This document shows positions 59,358 to 64,000 of a stretch of 64,000 nucleotides of DNA, piece after piece. The translations under genes were made by a program, and so were the position numbers. The DNA lies in contig NZ_BMXG01000007.1 in assembly GCF_014651635.1 (NCBI RefSeq), positions 62,001 through 126,000 of the forward strand. The letters run 5' to 3'. Origin of the DNA: Cerasicoccus arenae (GTDB taxonomy: Bacteria; Verrucomicrobiota; Verrucomicrobiia; Opitutales; Cerasicoccaceae). Every line of letters starts with the position of its first letter. The stretch's first letter is position 1. The notes below the pieces were generated by a model, which searched no databases, was not told the DNA's origin, and saw nothing but the letters and a program-made list of their open reading frames with translations.

Positions 59358-61187
59358 CTACTGAATCTCAAGCGAAAACGGCAAGCGGGCATAGACATTC
59401 CGCGGGTCGTTAAACGAACGCAGCGACGCAAGATCACGCTGGAGACGACGCACGGTCGCGGAAACAAGATCGTCGCTTGGCGCTTTGACGACAGGCGCAG
59501 CCCCTGGAGCCTGCTGCATTACTTCCACAATCGATTCCGCCAACGTGCGTGGCTCGGGCATTTGGGTAACCATCCAATCATCCTGCACTCCGGCGGCTGT
59601 GACCGCGAATTTTATCGCGTCAGTGAGCCCACCGATTTGATCGACGAGACCAACCTTCAAGGCATCTGCACCGCTCCAAACACGCCCCTGAGCGATCGTT
59701 TGCACCTCCTCCAGTGGCAGGCCGCGGCCTTCTGCCACTTTGTTGATGAACTCGTCGTAGATGTGGTCAGTGAATTGCTGGATCAGTGCCATTTCACTTT
59801 CAGTTTTTGGCCGAGAAACCGTGAACAAATCGGCGTATTGGCTGGTTTTTACCCCATCAAAGGTCACACCATGCTCATTCGCCAACTCCTTTAAATTAGG
59901 CACGAGTCCGAAGACGCCAATTGAGCCGGTAATGGTCGCTGGATCGGCGAAAATCTGGTCGGAATAAACTGAGATCCAATAACCGCCGCTTGCCGCCATA
60001 GAACCCATGGAGACGACGACAGGCTTCTCCTTGCGCGCTTCGCGGACTTCACGCTGGATCAGCTCAGAAGCGACTGCGCTGCCTCCCGGGCTATTCACAC
60101 GCAATACGATCGCGGCGACATCGTCATCTAAACGCAGTTGGCGAATCCAGCGTGACAGGCGATCTCCGCCGATTTGGTCTGAATACCCTTCGCCATCGAC
60201 AATTTCGCCTTCGGCGTAAATAACTGCAATTTGCGGGCTAGAGGGCCAAATGGGTGCACCTTCAGCCCGAAATCCATGACGTCTTATGTAGTCGCTTAGG
60301 GCGATTTGGCGGAAGGAATTCAGCTCTTCATCAACCTCATATTTCTCTTTCAGCTCCTCGATGACTTGGTCGAAATAAGCAACCTGATCCACCAACCCGA
60401 TTTCCTTCGCTTTGGCCCCGATGAAAAAGCCTTGTTCATTGCTTTGCTGAAGTAGTTCAGAACGGCTGGCACCACGAGCTGAGGCAATATCGGTGATAAT
60501 CTCTTGCCAGAGGTCCTCGATGAGCGCGGTCAATTGCTCGCGATCCGCCGGGCTCATGGCGTTGCCCGTAAACATCTCCACCGCTGACTTGTATTTGCCA
60601 ACTTTAGTGGCCTGAACGCCGATACCATATTTCTTAAATGCATCGCCCAAATAGATGCCCTCTGCGGCAATTCCATTAAGGCTAATCAGGCCGAAGGGGT
60701 TCATGTAAACTCGGTCGGCGATGGACATTAGGTAATAGTCCTTCATGCTGGGATCAACCATATAGGCATAAATCGGCTTACCAGATTTCTTAAATTTTTC
60801 CAGCGCCTCGCGCACCTCTGAAATCACTGCCAGCCCCGAACCATGACCCACCGGCAATAGGGTGCCGTGGATAAATATCGCGTCAATCCGATCATCATTC
60901 TCCGCCTGTTCCAGCGCATCAATCAGCTCCAGTAGGTAGTAATTGGGGATGTGGCTACCATCAATTGCTTGGTTAATGGCCTCATTGAGCGTTTCTTGCT
61001 TCGGGGCATCACTGATATTGGCCCAAAGCTCCACAACAAGCACCGTGTGATCCTCAATATCCACTGGTTGCGAAGAGCCGCCTATCATGACCATCACGAG
61101 GAAAGCCAGCCCGCCCAGTATCAGCGTTGAGACGATAATCGACTGTGCAACCAAGTTGCCGAGGACTATTTTAAAAAATTCTTTCAT
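59358..61187 (-). CDS. sppA: Signal peptide peptidase SppA, 67K type
   Basis: Membrane-bound serine protease that degrades leftover signal peptides. From the ATG at 61187 it is 609 aa with one N-terminal transmembrane helix (IIVSTLILGGLAFLVMVMI). It is the long, duplicated form: an N-terminal domain carrying the general base Lys200 in KVGKYKSAVEMF and a C-terminal domain with nucleophile Ser400 in GSMAASGGYW, matching E. coli Lys209/Ser409. An in-frame upstream ATG at 61352 would add 55 non-conserved residues overlapping the divergent gene. Confidence 0.93.
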   Translation of the reverse strand: MKEFFKIVLGNLVAQSIIVSTLILGGLAFLVMVMIGGSSQPVDIEDHTVLVVELWANISDAPKQETLNEAINQAIDGSHIPNYYLLELIDALEQAENDDRIDAIFIHGTLLPVGHGSGLAVISEVREALEKFKKSGKPIYAYMVDPSMKDYYLMSIADRVYMNPFGLISLNGIAAEGIYLGDAFKKYGIGVQATKVGKYKSAVEMFTGNAMSPADREQLTALIEDLWQEIITDIASARGASRSELLQQSNEQGFFIGAKAKEIGLVDQVAYFDQVIEELKEKYEVDEELNSFRQIALSDYIRRHGFRAEGAPIWPSSPQIAVIYAEGEIVDGEGYSDQIGGDRLSRWIRQLRLDDDVAAIVLRVNSPGGSAVASELIQREVREARKEKPVVVSMGSMAASGGYWISVYSDQIFADPATITGSIGVFGLVPNLKELANEHGVTFDGVKTSQYADLFTVSRPKTESEMALIQQFTDHIYDEFINKVAEGRGLPLEEVQTIAQGRVWSGADALKVGLVDQIGGLTDAIKFAVTAAGVQDDWMVTQMPEPRTLAESIVEVMQQAPGAAPVVKAPSDDLVSATVRRLQRDLASLRSFNDPRNVYARLPFSLEIQ

Positions 61188-61305
61188 AATGAGTTTACTG
61201 ATAAGTATGACCTCAGAATCAATTTGGCAACTCCCTTGGCTACGTTTCTGTATCGCTAAGATTACCGATTGATTGCTGGGCGCAGATCCTGCTAATGTCG
61301 GACAA

Positions 61306-62802
61306 ATGAAGAACCCAGAGCTGCCTACTAACGAACTAACCACCAACCGCAAAGCACTGCTGGTTAATCTAGACCAGGATGTCTATGGAACCTTTGCCGA
61401 GATCGGTGCCGGGCAGGAGGTGGCCCGCCATTTCTTCAAGGTAGGTGGCGCTGCAGGTACTATTGCAAAAAGTATGTCGGCCTACGACATGAAATTTAGC
61501 GACTCGATTTACGGTAAGGCCGCGCGTTACGTTTCTCGCGAGCGCCTGGTCCAAATGCTTGATCACGAGTATGATCTACTCCTTCAGCGACTGGGCGAGA
61601 CGAGAGGCAAAGAAACCACGTTTTTCGTCTATTCCAACACCGTAGCCACCGCAAGTTTCACCAATAACAAGCCGGGGCACGGCTGGATGGGTATGCGTTT
61701 CCAAATCGAGCCCGGTGGCCCGCCCCACGACATCCTCGTCCACGCCCGCATGCTTGAAAAGACCGCCCAGCTCCAACAGGAGGCCATGGGCATCTTTGGC
61801 GTCAATTTCATTTGGGCTGCGCTCGTTTACCACAACGATCTAGACCGCTTCATCCCTTCCCTGCTCGATCATCTCGAAGACGAACGCATCGAGGTTGATA
61901 TGCTTGAGTTTATTGGGCCACACTTTGAGCAGATCGAAAACCGTATTGTCGGGCTCAAACTCGTAGAAAACGGCCTGACCAATGCCGTGCTTTTCAATAC
62001 CGAAGGCGGCTTCATGCTACCAATGGAGGCGTTCTACAAAAAAGCTATCCTCGCTGAACGCGGCTCTTTTCGCCCCGTAACACACGTCAATGTGGACATG
62101 ATTACCTGCGCTGGTTCTCAGTTTGTTCAAGAAGAAGCCGTTATGGACGAAAGCGTGATGCCACTCTTCGAAATCACAATGAAGAACCTGTTGGCCGGCG
62201 GTCACGACATTGATTACAAGGACTTCCTCGCCCGGGTTGATACCATCAATACGCTAGGCTACCCCGTGCTCGTTTCCAACTACCAAGAGTATTATCGCCT
62301 GTCAGCTTATTTCCGTCGATACACCGATCGCATGGTCGGCCTTGTGCTTGGAATCAACCACCTGCAAGCCATCTTTAACGAGGAATATTATCAACACCTT
62401 GATGGTGGCATTCTGGAGTCCTTTGGCCGCTTGTTTAAGGAAAAGGTCAAGCTTTTCGTCTACCCGATGAAGGGCACAGGCTATCACGCTTATCTGGCAG
62501 GCAGTGGCGATAAATTACGCGAAACGTCGGCAGGCTTTGAGAGTAAAATGCTTATCACTGCTGACAACCTGCGCGTCAAGAATCACCTACGCCACCTCTA
62601 CGCCTACCTGCTGGAAAACCATTATCTAGTCCCCGTTCTCGGCGCGAATCCGGACATCCTCGACATTTTCTCGCGCGACATCATTCGCCAGATTCTCGAT
62701 GGAGAAGACAATTGGGAAAAGGCCGTCCCCGAGCCAGTGGCCAAAAAGATTAAGGAAGACGGTCTTTGGGGAACGAAGACGATTGCTGCTCCAGCAGAAT
62801 AG
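61306..62802 (+). CDS. Conserved protein of unknown function
   Basis: From the ATG at 61306 it is 498 aa (TTG at 61273 would add 11). It has no signal peptide or membrane segment. Distinctive blocks near the N terminus are YGTFAEIGAGQEVARHFFKVGG, AKSMSAYDMKFSD and RYVSRERLVQMLDHEY. Later ones are NKPGHGWMGMRFQ, FIGPHFEQIENRIVGLKLVE and YRLSAYFRRYTDRMVGLV. The very even conservation-like composition suggests an enzyme or large cytoplasmic protein, but I recognise no catalytic motif. It is divergent from sppA. Confidence 0.8.
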   Translation: MKNPELPTNELTTNRKALLVNLDQDVYGTFAEIGAGQEVARHFFKVGGAAGTIAKSMSAYDMKFSDSIYGKAARYVSRERLVQMLDHEYDLLLQRLGETRGKETTFFVYSNTVATASFTNNKPGHGWMGMRFQIEPGGPPHDILVHARMLEKTAQLQQEAMGIFGVNFIWAALVYHNDLDRFIPSLLDHLEDERIEVDMLEFIGPHFEQIENRIVGLKLVENGLTNAVLFNTEGGFMLPMEAFYKKAILAERGSFRPVTHVNVDMITCAGSQFVQEEAVMDESVMPLFEITMKNLLAGGHDIDYKDFLARVDTINTLGYPVLVSNYQEYYRLSAYFRRYTDRMVGLVLGINHLQAIFNEEYYQHLDGGILESFGRLFKEKVKLFVYPMKGTGYHAYLAGSGDKLRETSAGFESKMLITADNLRVKNHLRHLYAYLLENHYLVPVLGANPDILDIFSRDIIRQILDGEDNWEKAVPEPVAKKIKEDGLWGTKTIAAPAE

Positions 62803-62977
62803 CCAAAAAAAATCAACGAGCGTTATCAGCGCAAACATTCGTTGAATAGGTTAACTGAAACCACCGATATTCATACGGGAAAATCAAATGCGGATATGCA
62901 ATTCTCGCCTCCGCGAGATCACTGATTCTACCAACTTATAGCGATTCGCGGTTTCCTCTATCCTAACTCCGTTTTGT

Positions 62978-64000
62978 ATGTACCAACAGGCTTCTTTCCT
63001 TCGATTACTCACTGGGTTCATTCTGCTTACAGGATGCACCGCTTCTGCCAGTAGCAACCTCATCATCAATGGAGCGATGACGGATTGGGATGCGGAGATG
63101 CCGACCGCGTGGACGAGCCAAATCACTCAGAAACTTGAAAAAGTAAAGGGCCCCACTCCAGAAAACCAAGCGCTACAGGTCGAAGTCAGCACTGCATATC
63201 CTTTGGAGCATGGGAGCATTTCTCAAGCATTCGCCATCAAGCCGCAGACTCGCTACCGTATCTCGGGGCAAATTAAGGGCACCCCTGGCATGGGCTACCT
63301 TCAGATTGCCCTCCAAAAAGACAGCGAACCGTTCTCTCGTTTGCAATCCAAACGCAACGCGGGAGACGACTGGACGCCAATCGAACTGACATTCCATACC
63401 GCAGACTGCAATAGCGCGGAGGCAATCCTGCGGTGGGAGCAAGAAACGGATTATCTCGGTAAGCGAGTTGCATTTGCCGATCTCACCGTCGAAGAGCTCG
63501 GGCCACTTGTTTATGAGGGTGAGGAAGTCGCTCCGAGAGCCGTAGCCACATTTAACTCGATCGGTCTTTATTGGAAGCCGAATGGCGGCACCGCCACGCG
63601 CAGCGTCTCCGTAAACTATCGTAAAAAAGGCACTGACACTTGGGCTGAGGCAATGCCGCTCTGGTTCGACAGCAACGAGCATCCCGAGGAGGAAGCTGAA
63701 CACACAGCCGAGTACCGGGGAAGTATCGTTTATCTCGATTCCGGCACGGAGTATGAGATCAAGCTCGCTCTTGAAAATGGGCCAACGCGCGTCATTACCG
63801 CGACAACTCGATCTGACGACTTTAAGATCATTCGAAAGGTCACACTACCAACTACTTATACAAAGAAATATGAGATATTTGAAGGAGGCAGCGCCGAGGA
63901 GGGTTATGTGCTCTACGAGCCTGCCGAAGGAGCCAAAGCCGTTTGGGATGGTGGCGGTCTCATTGAGCAGAATCTGGAAATCAAGGCCTCCTATGTTATT
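62978..64000 (+). CDS. Secreted lipoprotein with carbohydrate-binding-like and Fn3-like domains (3' end cut)
   Basis: The frame from the ATG at 62978 is open for 341 codons to the window edge. A lipoprotein signal ends with LLTGC (Cys at residue 20). Residues about 28-175 form a CenC/CBM-like jelly roll: LIINGAMTDWDAEMPTAW, then SISQAFAIKPQTRYRISGQIKG and RVAFADLTVEEL. Residues about 185-290 look like an Fn3 domain (ATFNSIGLYWKP, VSVNYRKKGTDTWAEA, LDSGTEYEIKLAL). Such heads often precede a right-handed beta-helix or polysaccharide-degrading domain, which would lie past the edge. The 175-bp gap upstream has a 6-bp hairpin at 62903-62918. Confidence 0.75.
   Translation, partial: MYQQASFLRLLTGFILLTGCTASASSNLIINGAMTDWDAEMPTAWTSQITQKLEKVKGPTPENQALQVEVSTAYPLEHGSISQAFAIKPQTRYRISGQIKGTPGMGYLQIALQKDSEPFSRLQSKRNAGDDWTPIELTFHTADCNSAEAILRWEQETDYLGKRVAFADLTVEELGPLVYEGEEVAPRAVATFNSIGLYWKPNGGTATRSVSVNYRKKGTDTWAEAMPLWFDSNEHPEEEAEHTAEYRGSIVYLDSGTEYEIKLALENGPTRVITATTRSDDFKIIRKVTLPTTYTKKYEIFEGGSAEEGYVLYEPAEGAKAVWDGGGLIEQNLEIKASYVI

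Noticed and set aside
1-64000. tRNA genes, CRISPR arrays, insertion sequences or prophage
   Set aside because: No GGTTCGAATCC-like T-arms with matching acceptor stems, no regularly spaced repeats, and no transposase, integrase or phage proteins were seen.

Overview
The window looks like a stretch of a free-living Gram-negative chromosome at moderate GC. The best guess is Verrucomicrobiota, Opitutales/Puniceicoccales-like. The reasons are a TtpC-type TonB operon, a DUF4159 protein, a GH78-like rhamnosidase, citramalate synthase, an archaeal/eukaryotic-type prolyl-tRNA synthetase and the general gene mix. The assignment rests on recall of gene content, not on any search. I see no tRNA, rRNA, CRISPR array, transposase, integrase or phage gene. 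Both edges cut a gene: ruvB on the left and a secreted lipoprotein on the right.

Layout. 1-3.9 kb (minus): ruvB, murA and a disordered RG-rich basic protein. 4.2-8.8 kb (plus): a sensory cassette of cNMP-domain histidine kinase, UrtA-like binding lipoprotein and chemoreceptor. 8.9-14.9 kb (plus): def, a TIGR01777 epimerase, a renalase-like flavoprotein, an EamA transporter, hisS and two small anchored proteins. 14.9-20 kb: LolA-like proteins, cimA, hflX and a DUF983 protein. 20-23 kb (minus): a HAD hydrolase and the rplY-pth-rpsF-ssb information operon. 23.3-27.1 kb (plus): three tandem membrane-anchored SGNH-like paralogues and a nucleotidyltransferase. 27.2-33.8 kb: an ABCG-type half transporter, a GH78-like enzyme and an MFS carrier. 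33.9-38 kb: two unknown one-TM proteins, hom and nadA. 38-50.5 kb (mostly minus): two energiser clusters, one a Vibrio TonB2-like operon (DUF3450, ttpC, exbB, exbD, tonB, TPR) and one TPR-TPR-ExbB-ExbD-ExbD. An OGG1-type glycosylase sits between them. 50.7-64 kb: thiD, a pilin, proS, a candidate small RNA, a small EVE-domain cassette, a DUF4212/SSS symporter, DUF4159, sppA, an unknown conserved protein and the truncated lipoprotein.

Themes. Genes are packed tightly, often with ATGA or TAATG overlaps. Most leading start codons I inspected lack a Shine-Dalgarno sequence. Long C or G homopolymers (7-11 bases) are unusually frequent and lie mostly inside genes; two follow start codons directly. 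The strongest candidates for something undescribed are the sensory cassette at 4.2-8.8 kb, the SGNH triplet operon at 23.3-27.1 kb, the candidate ~75-nt RNA at 53.88-53.95 kb, and the homopolymer tracts as possible slippage switches.
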